64,000 bases of DNA from Rhipicephalus microplus (lineage: Eukaryota; Arthropoda; Arachnida; Ixodida; Ixodidae): the NCBI RefSeq assembly GCF_043290135.1, contig NC_134705.1, positions 40,948,771 through 41,012,770 of the forward strand, read 5' to 3'. The notes under the pieces are model-generated. The model ran no database searches and was not told where the DNA came from. It saw only the letters and a list, made by a program, of their open reading frames with translations. Numbering within the stretch: the stretch's first letter is position 1; each line of letters opens with the position of its first letter. Of the stretch, positions 10,790 through 23,346 are shown piece by piece. The translations under genes were made by a program, and so were the position numbers.

Positions 10790-11617
10790 GTATGTGCATT
10801 TGAAACACAGCCATATTGTGGATGAATGTTTACAAGTACTTAAATATATCAGCAAAGTTTGGTACTATTACTCGATTGCCTCTTTGACCTTATTTCATCT
10901 CGGGGGCTACTCATGCATTGTGGGATTCGATATCTTTGCAGGAAACCACTGTTCGCCAGTGGTTTCGTCTGACGCACTGTCATTGCTTTGGCATTATTTA
11001 TTTTTTCTGATTACTTCAAGGCGTAAAGGGCCAATCGAAGAGATAATGATCCTTGTACGTGGGGGCGTCCAGGCCTGCCACTGAGTGCAGGGAAAGTAAG
11101 TGTCCATAATACATTGTATATATAAAAAGTTGCGAGAAGACGGTTTGTACAGTGCCTGCGATTCTGCACATGACAACAAAGTCGCGACAGCAGCCTACGG
11201 GAGGGAATGGTGGTCGTGGATGAGGAGAGAAATATGTGATTTTTTTGTGTTGAACAGTCGTACCGCTGGGAGCCCCCGGTTGGCCACCCCTTAATTACCG
11301 CAATTTAAAAAGTAGCATTGGTAACGCGCGAGCGGCCAATCTATGAAGAGGCGGCACGGCAGGAGGACACAAAATCTCAACAAGACAGAGAGCTCGCATA
11401 CATTTCGTTCAAATTCACACGCTTTATTTACAGTCTGCATGGAAAACGCAGGATAACAAGGCAATCGCGTGCTAAGCCATGAAACCACCACTGCAATTTC
11501 AACGCAAAGCGTCTGCTCCGGCTTGCTGCCTCCCCAGCTTGCCGAAAAAGCAGCGCGCCAGAGAGCGGTACTGCCACCTGGCGGCTGTATCGCATACCAT
11601 TTCCCCTCGGCCGGCCC
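10790..11617. other. Interior of P-like element after splice donor, no domain
   Basis: The only acceptor-like site I see is TATCTTTGCAG ending at 10941. The frame it opens has no transposase similarity and stops at 11084. A hairpin, GAAACCACTG paired with CAGTGGTTTC (10942-10966), sits right after it. No C-terminal transposase exon is visible, which suggests internal deletion. Confidence 0.5.
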
Positions 11618-11653
11618 GTTCACGACACTAGGAGAAATATTCTAGGCACTCTA
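11618..11653 (-). repeat. Right terminal inverted repeat of P-like element
   Basis: This is the complement of 9059-9093 with one 1-nt indel and one substitution. The TSD copy TCACTAC follows at 11654-11660. Confidence 0.85.
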
Positions 11654-11660
11654 TCACTAC

Positions 11661-11790
11661 GTTCGGAGGCACCTCTGTTGAACAACGCTCCCCTGAGGTG
11701 GTCGTGGGAGGCGCGGAACTGAAAATGAGAAGTCGACGGGCAACCCTCAACCACGCGCGGCGAGCCGCTGTAGCGATGGGGTCCTGGTGG
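11661..11790 (+). pseudogene. LINE ORF2 C-terminal fragment, right half
   Basis: The plus strand gives R-R-A-T-L-N-H-A-R-R-A-A-V-A-M-G, which resembles the last helix of tick I-like LINE ORF2 (compare QLWAVRQAEDAARVQGL near 25470 on minus). It is the probable continuation of 8930-9058 beyond the inserted P-like element. Confidence 0.45.
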
Positions 11791-13284
11791 AAGCAGTGGC
11801 GGATCCAGCCGATCCCCCCCAAAGCATGTCGGCACCCCCTCCCCTCTCTTTACTGCTTGCCGTCCACCTGCTGTCACCAATTAGGACAAATAAGTGGGAC
11901 CACTTTGACCACACAATAACAATATTTATGCTATGACAGAGCTTGTGTGTTCGTAAAAACAAAAACATAATCATCAAGCCCCCCCCCCCCCCCCCTGAAA
12001 TAAGTGGCTGGATCCACCCCTGGGTGGAAGGGCATTACCCACAACAATCATACAAACCTACATATGAATAAATGTTGTTCGCCTATCTCCTTTTTCTGTT
12101 TTCTTTCTTTTTTTTCTTTTTTAAAGGTCATATGTGGAAAGAACTTGCGCACACCTTACTAAACATACAAAACACCCAAAATTAAGGAAACACATTTTGA
12201 GTACGAGCCCTACGAGTTCATGCTCACTTAATTTCCAAATTTTTCCATTGCCCCACTTAAGATTACAACGGGGCCAACTTATTGTTTAACACCTCTAACC
12301 TGTTTCAACATAAAACTTGCACGGCTCGCCATTAAGAATTTTAGCGCTCTCCCCCCGCCATCAATTTCTGGGTAACCGCCTCACGAACAGCTGTCCTGCC
12401 AGGTCGACGCAATGGCAGGTCTAGTATTCTGTCACAGCCAGCAGCGGCGCAAACGGCACTGCCCGACCCACATGGGCTGTCCCACATGTCACGGCTGAGC
12501 GTGTAACGAATGCACCGAGACAGCGCGTCACGAGATCAGAATCGGGAGCCCGCTGTGGGAGATGCGACAACGGATGCCGGCCTTCTCTGTTTATAACAGC
12601 GGGGCACCGATGCAAAGCTCGCCCCCGAATACGCAACGACACACGCGCAGCCGTCATTTCCACAAAAGGGAACACGCGGCAGAGTCGAGTCACTGTATGT
12701 GCTACGGCAGATAGCCTCGTCCCACGGCGCAGGGTCGAAATGTGAAAATAAAAGGAGAGTGTTACCACAGAATCTCATCACAAATGCGTCATTTCACGCT
12801 TACTTCTTCACCTCGATCTTCTGCTGAGATATTCGAACTAGCTGTGGCTGCTTCCGATTAAGCTGTTATCACAGCATTGACTGCCGCAACGACATAAAGT
12901 GACAAAAAAGAAACAAAACTGCAAAGAGAAGGTGCAGCCAACAAACGGAAAGGCACCACTCCCTCTTTTTATTTTCACATCTCCGCCACGTTATATACGA
13001 GAAGTTATTCTACAGTGGCAGCATAAGGTGCCAACCACCGCTGTTCTTCCATTCCTGGATCACGTAATTAGATGGGCACACCAACTCTGCGAACGACTGT
13101 AAAGCTCTCATTCAAAACAACTTTGCTGTACTCGACGGGAAATCGGCGAGTATTATACGTTGAGGGGAAAAAAAGGAACGTTTACATCCATCTTCGTCTT
13201 CTAGAATTTCAAGCCGAAGTCCTAGCTTCTCGTTTTGTACGAAATTATGGCGTCGGTTTGTAAGAGCCACCTGTAATACACCTC
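11791..13284. other. No gene recognised; homopolymer C tract
   Basis: A run of about 18 C lies at 11979-11996 between two partial copies of a GTGGCGGATCCA-type motif (about 11799 and 12005). The block 12400-12800 is GC-rich with minus-strand open frames up to 115 codons but no domain. Confidence 0.35.
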
Positions 13285-13500
13285 TTCTGAGCATGCGGGT
13301 ACCAGCGAACTTCTCGGCTGCTGACCCGCAGGTCGCGGGATCGAATCTCGGCTGCGACGGCTGCATTTCCGATGGAGGCGGAAATGTTGTAGGCCCGTGT
13401 GGTCAGATTTGGGTGCACGTTAAAGAACCCCAGAGATGGTCGAAATTTCCGGAGCCCTCCACTACGGCGTCGTTACACCCCACAAATCAATCAAATCATC
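13285..13500 (+). repeat. tRNA-derived SINE (Ruka-like)
   Basis: This plus-oriented copy shows a tRNA-like head with B box GGGATCGAATCTC at about 13337, then GATGGAGGCGGAAATG, TTAAAGAACCCCAGAGATGG and TCCGGAGCCCTCCACTACGG. It ends in an AATCAATCAAATCATCAATC tail. Transcription would be by RNA polymerase III from the internal boxes, with mobilisation by a LINE in trans. Confidence 0.8.
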
Positions 13501-16260
13501 AATCAACCAGTGAACTCTTTCGAACTTCATAAAGGAGTTTGCCGGTGATGTAGGTCACCCCACACGGCACTTATTCGTACTTCAAACGTCTTTTAATTGA
13601 CGATGCCGCAAATTTGTAACACGGGATGCTTTCTGCGCAACGACTGCAGGTATTCTAAAGGCCCCCTCTCCCTCTTTTGTTTTCGTTTTCTAGCCTACTT
13701 TGTAGTGATGCAGTGTCGCGAAACGGGGTCGCGAGGGGGAGAGCACGATATTAAGACGTCGTTTTGGCACTCACTCCACCCTCAACCGGTCTCTAGCTAA
13801 GAGCTTGCGTACTCACATAAATGCGATCACAACTGACCGCGTGACGCCATGACAGCGCAAAAAAACTAACAAAAGAAAAAAAGGTCTGTAGGAATTCTCA
13901 GACTAAATAACTGATTTCGGTTCCTAAGGGGATCAGCAGCACAGGCACACGCACTGGAAAAGGAAGGAGAGGGCTGACCCTCCTTCTACAGTCATCTCTA
14001 GTAGAGAAGGTCGGTCACCCATTCCGCGCCATAGCTTCACACAGTCGCACGTAATTTTCTAGGTGAGCTGGATTGTGACTATGCGTATTTATTTAAAAAA
14101 AACGGGAGACAAAGAAAGCACTGGTGATGAATTCAAAGAACTCTATACCTCCCACTAAGATGGAGGCCAATGGCAGGTAGCTGTGAGTAGCACATCAACG
14201 CTTCATTTTCACTTTGTACATTCACTGTGCAGAAAAAAAAAAACAGCGCCTCAAAGGCGGGGACAAAAAAGAACGACAGACGATGCGCCACCAATGACGG
14301 CAACGCAATTGATGCTCCTCAATAGCTCATGAAAAGTATCGCATATATGTTTGAAAACTTATCGTTTACGTTCTTAATGACGTTGGAATGTGCACATGAG
14401 CCAGGAGGCTTGCTTTTTCCATTGATTGTTTTGCCGCGGTAAATACTGTTGGTAGCGCAGTGTGTCGTTCTTTCTTGTCCCCCCCCCCCCGCTTCTTTTA
14501 TGCAGTACCAACAGGCCCAATGTCGTTTACTTTTGCACTTTTTTCACTGCGGAGCTCGCTTTCCTACGGACTCGGCCAATGGACTGAAATGGGGAGGCGA
14601 TTCGTGTCCCCCTCCCGCCTTATGGGAGCCCTGTGCACGCCTACGATAAGCTGTCTAGGATCTCAAGATGCCTGAGATCAGATGTGTAAAAGCCCCAAAG
14701 TGCCGGCAACACTTGTAACACTCCAGGCGGAATGCTACTTTCCTAGCGGGGCTGCTGCCACGAGTGTGTACCACCCTTGTTTCAGAAGCCAGTATAGCAA
14801 CGGAAGTTGCCACCGTGCCTGGAAGAACAAAGGGGTCGCCAGACAGCGGGCGTGAAAACCCAAATGCGGCAGCGAGTAAAACGGGCCGCCGCCGAGCAGA
14901 AGGGGCAAGACAATGGCGGACCTTCGAGTGCGCGCGCACAATGCAGGCCGATTACGTGCGGGACAAAAGCGGGGCGCCCTTTGTTTGCAATGCCGCCACA
15001 GCGCAGCACGCCGTTCGAAACGGATAACAATGTACGTCGCCTCCGCGGAACGGGAAAGCCGGACACACTGCGCACAATGAAAACGATACTAGGGAGGAAA
15101 AGCCAAGGCGTGACACAGAGCGAAAACTGATATGGTCATTCTGGTAAAACTTTCAGTCCTCATTTCGTAAAACGCATCACGTGCACCGTATTGTTTTCCC
15201 TTCGTAAAGCTTTCACGGTGACCCTTCTCATGTCATCGCTAAAACTCTCCACTACATGTGTTTTCATTCTGGCGCATCGTATAAACGGTAATGTTATTGT
15301 TTGTTCATACCTGCATCTCTTTCTGTGAATCGGAAGACATCGCCGATGTAGGCGTAACCAGAGACACGGTTGCACTTAATTGTTCCGGTAGTACGAGACG
15401 AAATCACGACGTGATTATGTGAGACACCATAGCGGAACGTTCCGAAAATTTCTTCCACTTGGGGTTCATTAACGATCGAGCGGAATAACCGATGTACACG
15501 GGCCTTGACCTTTCTGACTCCATCGAAATGCGCTCGCCGCGGCCGGCATTCGATGCGGGGTGGTTGCAGGGCGAGTTCAAGCGCCGATGCAATAGTGCGC
15601 ACTGGCGTTCAAGCCGCTTCATTACCATACTGATGTAGGCTGACAGCCGCGTCACTATGCTGCCTTAACGTCCTCTAAACCATCCTGTTGTACGTCCATG
15701 ACGTCATGTTGAAATCGTCAATATGAGGACAGTTCTTCAAAGCACATACACGGAAGAGGTCGGACCTACAACAGTATATTGTCTACGCCCCCGACCACCT
15801 TTGTGCGAGCCTTTCTATCGGCAACGTTATCTCGGCTTCTCCCATTTCTTTATTGCCGCAATCTTCACGCTCAAATAAAGGGACACCAGCTAAGCCGAGT
15901 GAAGTCTTCCGCTTCGGCGACGTCCGTGAAACCTCTCTCGAGAGCCGCTGCAACCGACGTTGTTCCTCAATTCTTCGGTGGCGACTGCCAGGACGCGCCA
16001 GCACAATGGCTGCGCTGTCGCGGGTCGCTGGAGCGTGAGCCCAAGGCCGTCGGCAAAAAGAAAGCCACGCCGCCATCAGCCGGGAAAAGGCCACCGGAAG
16101 AGGGCTGGCACAACGCGCAGACCGACCGCAGTGAGGTTACAGAGTCACGAGACTGAGAGGCAGGAGTTCAATGAAGCGCGATAAACACGCACACACTGCA
16201 AAGGTCCCGATGCATACAATCCCCTCGGCTCATGACAGCTGTCGCCATATAGTTTCCTAA
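13501..16260. other. Unassigned region, one candidate first exon
   Basis: No domain-bearing frame is visible. A C run lies at 14480-14490. The 15,780-16,150 part is CpG-rich, and at 16006 an ATG in strong context (CACAATGG) encodes M-A-A-L-S-R-V-A-G before a donor-like GC|GTGAGC at 16035. That would be a 29-nt coding part of a first exon, phase 2, reminiscent of a mitochondrial presequence. It is only a candidate. Confidence 0.3.
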
Positions 16261-16267
16261 TATACAC

Positions 16268-16660
16268 TAGATGGAACTCTGGCGCTAGTGTCTATGGGAG
16301 CTGCAACGCACGGCGCTTCAGCGAGCATGGGAATGATGGGTAGTACACACACTTGTCTGATATTCGTACTTCTAGGCTGCTTTTGGCTCCGTGTGTGCTC
16401 ATGTGGCTTGGAGCTGTTGTATTACGAAACAAATAATAGCGAATGTTCAGCGGTTGCACTTCACCATTTCATTCTTTTAAACTTAACTTTGCAAATCGGG
16501 TCACAAAGTTCAAAAGAATTGAATCTTTCTTTCAAAACAAAACCGAAACACAGCAATAAACGAAGCTGCAAGTACGACTCGCCGCCAGCAAGTACGAAGA
16601 CTAGGCAAATGTGTGTACTACCCATCATTCCCATGGCCGCAGCGCCAGAGTGCCCTCTAG
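16268..16660. mobile_element. Fold-back/MITE-like element with long inverted repeats
   Basis: The left arm about 16268-16372 pairs with the right arm about 16588-16660. The outer blocks (CTAGATGGAACTCTGGCGCT against the complement of AGCGCCAGAGTGCCCTCTAG) and the inner blocks (CATGGGAATGATGGGTAGTA against its complement) keep the same order. The left arm has about 35 extra nt between blocks. The core (about 16373-16587) encodes nothing recognisable. This is consistent with a non-autonomous DNA element. I see no clear TSD. Confidence 0.7.
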
Positions 16661-17500
16661 TTAATTTTAGGAAGCCCTATGGTTGTCGCCACTCTGTGCA
16701 AGTGGTAAGGCCGATAAGCTGCTCGCGAGGGGACAAGAACAGCAGCGATAACCACTCGTGGGCGCTGCCCGTTAACCCTGACAAGACAAGGTACGAGAGG
16801 ATGCCAGACTGGTCGATATGTTATGTACCGCAAAACGCCAAGGTGTCACAAGGGGACGTGTATGTACATTGGCTACTCGAGGAAGCTGGGCCTCTCTGGC
16901 ACTTAACTGCACTTTGTCATCTGCACCGGCATCCGCAAGCACGCCACATGAAGCGAATAGTCAATGAATGCAATGGCATGTCTGTGAGCACAGGATTGCG
17001 CAAGAATGGGGAGGGCCAGCTCCCCCCCCCCCGGCACCAATTCCGTCTAACGTCTTTACTCACTCGGACCTTTCACGCCATATTTTGATGGCCCGGGTCA
17101 TGGCTCGGCCTGCTCCTTGACACTAATGACTGAGCACTACAGATAGTGCATTAAAAATAGCTGGTCCCTACCTTTACACCGAAACTGGTGACCCATGGCC
17201 GATTGTTGTGGGAAGCCCACTATCATTTGAATATTTGCGTCCATGGCAGAGCCTGTTTGTTTTTTTCTTACAGATTGGACCTAAAAGGTGGGGAGGTTAA
17301 ACTTGCCCCCCCCCCCATCTCTTCCCATAATAGAGAACCTACCAGTGAGATGGATGTGTATCATGTACAACCGTATTTTTTTGGCTAGTCAGTTCATACT
17401 TGAAGTAAAACAACTCCAGGAAATACAAGGGACCATACTAGGGGGGGGGGGGGGGGGGAATACGTACTGAAGGAGTAATGTGTATCAAGGAAAGCACTGC
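16661..17500. other. No gene recognised; C and G homopolymer runs
   Basis: A plus-strand open frame starting in the fold-back element runs to 17088 but has no domain. Homopolymer runs occur at about 17024-17032 (C), about 17306-17316 (C) and 17441-17458 (G). Confidence 0.35.
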
Positions 17501-20500
17501 TTAGTACCAACATGAAGCTAGCTTCACATGGTGATAGGAATGCACAAATGAAAAGGTTAATGCATTTATTTAAATGACTACTGACACGAATTTTTACAAT
17601 ATTTTCAGGCTATTCCTCTAAACAAAACAAAGGTGTCACAAAAACCAAAAATAGTATTGTGGTTCCCGGGAAAGCTTCGAATATATTTCCATTACCACAA
17701 CCCTGAATCAAGTACTTTTGGTTATGATATTGAGGGAGCGGTTTCTCAGTGAGGTGTCATCGCAGTGCGACGTCAGGGAGAGACAGCAACCCACAACATA
17801 CTGGCGGCATATCCACGATCTGCTCTTGGTGCAGGCTAGCAAAAATGAGTGGCCTAGCGTTCAAGCGATACCACGCGCCTCGATGGCACAACGGCAGCGA
17901 AAAGAGACACCTCAGATGAAGACCCTTTAGTCACACCAAACAGAACACTACGTGCTTTATTTTTCATTGGCCAAGATCCCGCTAAGGCCCGCTAAGAAGG
18001 GAAGGATAGCAGAAATCATCATCATCATTCATTAGTGACCCACAATAGTGGTTTCTGTGATTCAGGCTGCAATTAGGATGCAGAGTTTGCAAACACAGTG
18101 GAGCTGTGTTGACTGATAACAATAATAACAATCGCAAGCGGCTGGCTCCTTGATGCTTAGCGGCAAAAGTTTTAAAATCAAATCAAACACTTTATGCGTG
18201 TTTTCTGACTCCAGTTTAGGGCGAGTAGGGTAACCACCACATACCAAAAAAAAAACATTAATATGTTCCTTTTTTTGCCAGCCCTCCTTTAAAGAGTACT
18301 TGTTCCTTACATAAAACATATTCCAGATGATGTCACATCATGAGCACTTCTCTAATATGCAGAGAAAAAACCATTAAACACTCAACATTGTCATAACACA
18401 CTAACTTCCAGAAAAACAATTTCATAGCGAATGAAATATGAAAATCATTATCAATGATTAGTAAGTTATGTTACTCATAGCAGCTTACACACTTTAATTG
18501 AAAGAAACAGATTTATCAATTAGCTAAAAGCATTAGCACATAATGAGGACCTGCAGGTATGCCTCACTTTTGCAAGATGTTTTTCTTCATATTAAACTTG
18601 AAACTGAAAATGTAAGAACAGAATACTACACTACATTGCTCAGTTGTGTAACCTTATCTAAAGATAAATTCCCATTCTTCCATGAAACCAACTAACAAAG
18701 TATTAATCCCTATGCTAAAATGTTAAATTGCATTTCGTTCTTAAAACGACCACAAAAACTGAGGAAGCTCTAATACAACTACAATATAATACAATCTCTA
18801 CCAGCAACTTGATAACAGCACAGAAACAAAACAGAAAGAAAAATACAATGGGACCAATGCTGTTTTCATAATGAATCCTACTGAATTCACCCAAATTCCT
18901 GTTTTACCTAATTGTGCCAGCAAGTTATGCACTTCCAACAAAAAGTACAATGGCACAGTTGCAGCCAATAGAAAAGCCAAAGTCATCCTTGCATAAACTC
19001 AATGTTCCCCGTGTTTGTAGAAAGATAGCCGGACCATCATGAATATCAAGAAAAAAACTTGCCAATGCTCATTATCTTATGCTGCTAAAGAAACAGCCCC
19101 TCATTTCTGATAATGTATCGCATGACCATCAAGTGATCAGGTCTAAAACAGATGTCTACACCCTGCCCAAAAAACCAAGAAATGCGCTCCCATCTGCAAA
19201 GCTTTTCACAAAGTGTCTACTAGATAGAATTCTTTGGCAGTGATGTATGCAACCTTTTTGCCTTCCACTCCCCCGCACCCCCCCCCCCTCATCCGCCCCT
19301 GTTTTTCCGTTTAAGTGGATTGGAAACTTTAAAATACAGAATCACTGGTCGACACACAGAACGATTCAACAATAAAAAAGCAAAAGCAAACTCCAAGACC
19401 TTTATATGCCTAGAATCTGCCATTGAAGAACAACACTAGCAGAAAGACAGATGTTGTCTAGTGCTTGACCGAACGATAAATTGTCTGCTGGTTTATAAAT
19501 AGATGCCTGCTTGGCGACTACAAATCTGTATGTTACTTAGACTAACACTACAAAGAGGATAGTTGGTCATAGTTTATCACACATTTGTGCATCATCTAAA
19601 TCCCTCACCATATCTCACGCAGTTATAACCAGAGAAGGCAAAAAAAAAGAAGCAGCAGTGCCTCAGAACGGTACTGTTTTGTCATGTCTCTACTATATGC
19701 ATGCCTGTGGTTAACAGTTGGCTTGTTAGAGTTACTGAGACATGATGTATGCTGAGAGATTATATATACTAGCGAGATCAGCTAAAATAAACCAGTTCAT
19801 AAAAATTACTATGCTATTGTGTTGCGTGTGACTGCCCTGTCGACCCTGTGTTTAGCCTGCGCTACCATCTAGTAGAATGACTCTATGCATTACACCTCTT
19901 GAAGTGTCTTCAGCTCTATAAGAAAATGAATACATATACTTATTTTTGCTCTGCAATGTATAATAATTATTATTTATCAGTGGCCAGCCCGACATGTTGG
20001 CTCTTGCAGATGAAGCATCAAAGAAGTAATAATGCAGGAATCATTAGTACAGTTACCTGCAGCAAACTGCAGACCATGAAAGCTGTTATAAAATGTACTG
20101 TGATGCTAGAATAATGAAGTCGTTACAAACGCCAAAAGGTACATCTACTACAGCTAGTTCAATAAAGTATAGCAAGACCACTGTGGTAGAAAAAAGCAAT
20201 AAGGCACCACATGTGGTGCCTGCGTTACTATGGCATTTATACGCACAAAGAGAAGGCACCTATTACGAAAAAAACAAAAGCATCGCAAGTCACAACACTA
20301 CTGTATCGAATGAATCGCTGTTATGAAGCATACACAGTGGCAATTAGTTCCTTTCTGCAATAGCATGAGGGAAGAGAAACTTACAACGTGACAGACCATG
20401 TTGTAAATGGTGTTATCGATAAAATGCAACAATTTCAGTTTACGTTGATTCCACCAAGGTATACACATTAGTAGGTTTAACTTATTCATTTTGGTGACTT

Positions 20501-21990
20501 CGTTTCAAGTAGCTGTTATGCACCATTCCGTGTACCTCTTTAGTGGAGGAGCACCGGTATCCTATCAGCTGTAGCAAGACATTCCAGAGAAACAGATGAG
20601 CAAAAACAGATGAATAGCCTATTCATCTGTTTTTTGAATAGCCTATTCAAGCCTAAGAGAACTCAAACTTAGTTCATCAGAAAATTGAAGGATCAGATAC
20701 AATTAAAGAGGAACAAATGTGCTTAAAACATCCAGCTTCAAAATGCATATCAGCACAGTACAAATACTATTTTCTGATTGGCCTGCAAACTGAAGTACAA
20801 AGGCATTACGGAGGCTGCCAGAGTGGACGACGCTACATAATCGCTGGCTGCATGGAGTTTTAAACAGACACCTAATACACGGTACATTACATTATCGTGA
20901 TATGCAAGCAGCTGCAATAGTTGTGTGAAAAAAATGTGATTTCAGCATAGTCACTCACAAATGACATGATAAAAAGTATATCGTATCAGTTAAGTACACC
21001 ACAGGTTACAGGATAACGTCAAAGAAGGCATTTAAGGAGTGCATTTTGGGGGTGAGGCGAGAGGGTAGGTAGAGAGAGGACTAATGCTATTGTGCTTAAT
21101 TAAGGAGTCATGCACTACAAGTACTGGTTATAAGAAAGTAAGCTCCAAGCACTTACCGACATATAGTGTATAGTGATGTCTACACAAATATTGCATGAAG
21201 TGACCGTTCCCTGCATTTCCAGCAATCTACTTTCGTCAGTACAGTAGTGATTTTCAGATCATTAACATTGCACACATAAGCTGTTGTGGTTTAATGACAA
21301 TCGCCCTTTAATACATCGCATTCTTTTGTGTAATGAAATGTAAGACGCGACAGCCACACAACATAGTGCACACAAAATCAACAGGAGGACGTGCTGCTGT
21401 GATTGAAACAACTCAAGCGAGCACCTGTTGTGAGAAAATGACAAGTGATGCATGAAGGGGTCAGTTGCAAGACCAGCTATTGTTAGAACTCGGTCGTCTG
21501 GGAAAAAAAGATTCGATAAATAGAGCGCTGGTTCCAATTAGGCTTCTGAACTTAGGACGATACAGAAACACGAAACGAAGCATTTCAAGTGCTATATGTG
21601 GCTCGTTCCCAATGAATTTAAAAGCGATCACTATATGCGCTAATATAAGAACTGCGTAGATCTCACTGCCGTAAACACAAGGTAACACACAGTGAATAAC
21701 AAACTTATGTTTCATACTGTTTTATGTTTTACCGGATTTCACTTGTTTTAGTTCTGTTTCGTTTTGTTGAGACGCTTATTTCATTGCTTTGTACATTGTA
21801 TTGTTGGGCCGCTCTTTTCTACACTGGCTCGACGATTAAATTCATAAATACTGAAAGGAAGGTAGTGCCAAACACCGATCACGTCTCAATCACGGCGTTG
21901 GACCGCCATGATCAGCCGTTCACAGCACAACACACGACTCGTGTGAAGGACTGCGCTGCTACTCTTGAAGCAAGATGGGAATAAAACAGC
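17501..21990. other. AT-rich unique tract without coding signal or repeats
   Basis: About 4.4 kb of AT-rich DNA contains no recognisable transposon, microsatellite or domain. All open frames are under 100 codons. This repeat-poor character stands out from the rest of the window. It is compatible with a long 3' UTR or an intron. On the minus strand, AATAAA motifs lie near 17566 and 17956, downstream of the CpG-rich block at 22-23 kb. A near-perfect hairpin (AACAGATGAATAGCC) lies at about 20606-20637. Confidence 0.4.
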
Positions 21991-21999
21991 AGAGGTCAA

Positions 22000-23060
22000 T
22001 CCCGGCGCTTGACCAGACTGGGAAACTCGACAGGCAAGGAAAAGGAAAAACGTAGAACAATGACGCGCAAGCGTAGAAGAAAGAATGAACACAACCACTG
22101 CCAGACTCAACCGGCGACGTCTGGAAAACCGACGTCCGCACGCGTAGCAATAGAGGGGGTTACTGCGAGTAACTTTTCATTCATTGCAAAAAGTGCGATC
22201 TCTTTAAACCAAACACGCCTAAATGTTGACGCTCTCGTTTTTTTTTTTTTTGTTTTTTTGTCAGTACAAGGCCGGAGCAGCGGCGTGTGAGTCATACGAG
22301 CCTCGCCCGAGAAACTGCTTAGGGAAGGGACACGACTCACCGACCATGCGGCTGTGTTAAGATCGCCGCACGAAAAAGCTTCCCGATCGCCTCGGATCGA
22401 ATGCGGTGCGCGTCGAGCGAGACCACGACTGCGGTGAACAGAGCAGTTGGTCAAACCAACGTGCGCCTTCGTACCACGGCTCCGAGAGCCGGGTTTTCAA
22501 CCCTGCCGTCGCTGGCGTTTCGGCTCGAACGCACCCACGTAGACGATTCTGGGCGGCGATCGTACTCACCGGCTAGGGAACGCCGGCGTCCGTCCTGATG
22601 ACAGCGGGGTGGCGGCGGCGGCCGATGTCGAGGCGTAAGCCTAAAGGCCTCCTCTCAAGGCAATCCACAGCGCGTTTTCTTTTGCTCCGCTAGCCGCCCA
22701 GAAAAAATAAAGCACGGCGGCGATGTTTCAAACACACACACACACCCGCACGAAAACGCGCACGATGGAACAAGCACTTTTTTCTCTCCTTTCGGGTCAG
22801 TTGATTTCTTCCTCCGTTTCACAAACGGCGAGGGCGAACCGAGTTGCACCTGCCCTTCGTTACAGAGACCATCGCAGCCAACGACGACGACGGGGCGAGT
22901 TGAGAGAAACCAAAATATATCAAAACCTGTACGGCCTTCAGCAATATGGCGGCGCACACTGGCCTAACGTCGCCAGTTGCCGCTGACTGCGGTACCGGCA
23001 GCTGAGAGGAACACCCTTCGCTGCAGGACGCGTTGCGCCATCTCTCAGATATGCCGAGAA
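22000..23060 (-). promoter_or_regulatory. CpG-rich block with minus-strand splice donors; candidate promoter
   Basis: CpG density is high, with GGCGGCGGCGGCC-type stretches. Two strong donors occur on the minus strand: CCG|GTGAGTACG (exon end at 22570) and GCCGCATGGTCG|GTGAGTCG (exon end at 22341, with an ATG at 22347-22345 in good context). This would suit alternative first exons of a gene running toward lower coordinates. No downstream coding exon is identifiable, so this is inference. Confidence 0.4.
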
Positions 23061-23276
23061 GCGCCCGCAAAGGACATGGAACCTGGCGATGAAAGAAATT
23101 TACTCGGGCAAGTGCGGTGATGAAGTGTTCCTGGTGCACGAATTTCAGCCAGAGCCTTTACCTGGAAATAGAAAGCAGCGGGGGCATAATGCAATGAAAT
23201 ATCGCGTTTTATTCGGCAAACAAGTACAATCACTTTTCCCTCGTCAACGCGCTCGGTCGAGGCATATCGCCTACGT

Positions 23277-23346
23277 CATAGAGTTTCATACAATAATACC
23301 TTGTATAAGAGTGTACTAGAATACTCTAATTGTATGAAACTCTATG
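23277..23346. mobile_element. 70-bp palindromic MITE with 8-bp TSD
   Basis: An 18-bp perfect terminal inverted repeat (CATAGAGTTTCATACAAT) bounds a 70-bp unit. It is flanked on both sides by GCCTACGT (23269-23276 and 23347-23354), an exact 8-bp duplication. Eight-base duplications are typical of hAT and P superfamilies. A second copy of the terminal sequence is at 42208-42406, where a SINE has inserted into it. Confidence 0.85.

Larger units (their letters stand above)
9059..11653 (+). mobile_element. P-like (THAP-transposase) DNA transposon, internally incomplete
   Basis: A 2,595-bp unit is bounded by 35/36-bp inverted repeats: left 9059-9093, starting TAGAGTGCCTAGAATATTCT; right 11618-11653. 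It is flanked by identical 7-bp direct repeats TCACTAC. The interior carries a plus-strand THAP domain followed by a P-element-type transposase region, which ends at a splice donor near 10790. The C-terminal half of the transposase is not recognisable downstream, so the copy is probably internally deleted and non-autonomous. P elements usually make 8-bp duplications, so 7 bp is slightly atypical. The element interrupts an older LINE fragment that continues on both sides. Confidence 0.8.

Noticed and set aside
16288..17088. A 266-codon plus-strand ORF with a signal-peptide-like start
   Set aside because: It begins inside the left arm of a fold-back element and crosses both arms. No domain is seen and the leader is a by-product of the repeat.
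18000..18045. ATCATCATCATT tract as a third RTE LINE end
   Set aside because: No RTE coding sequence or conserved 3' UTR lies next to it; probably a plain microsatellite.
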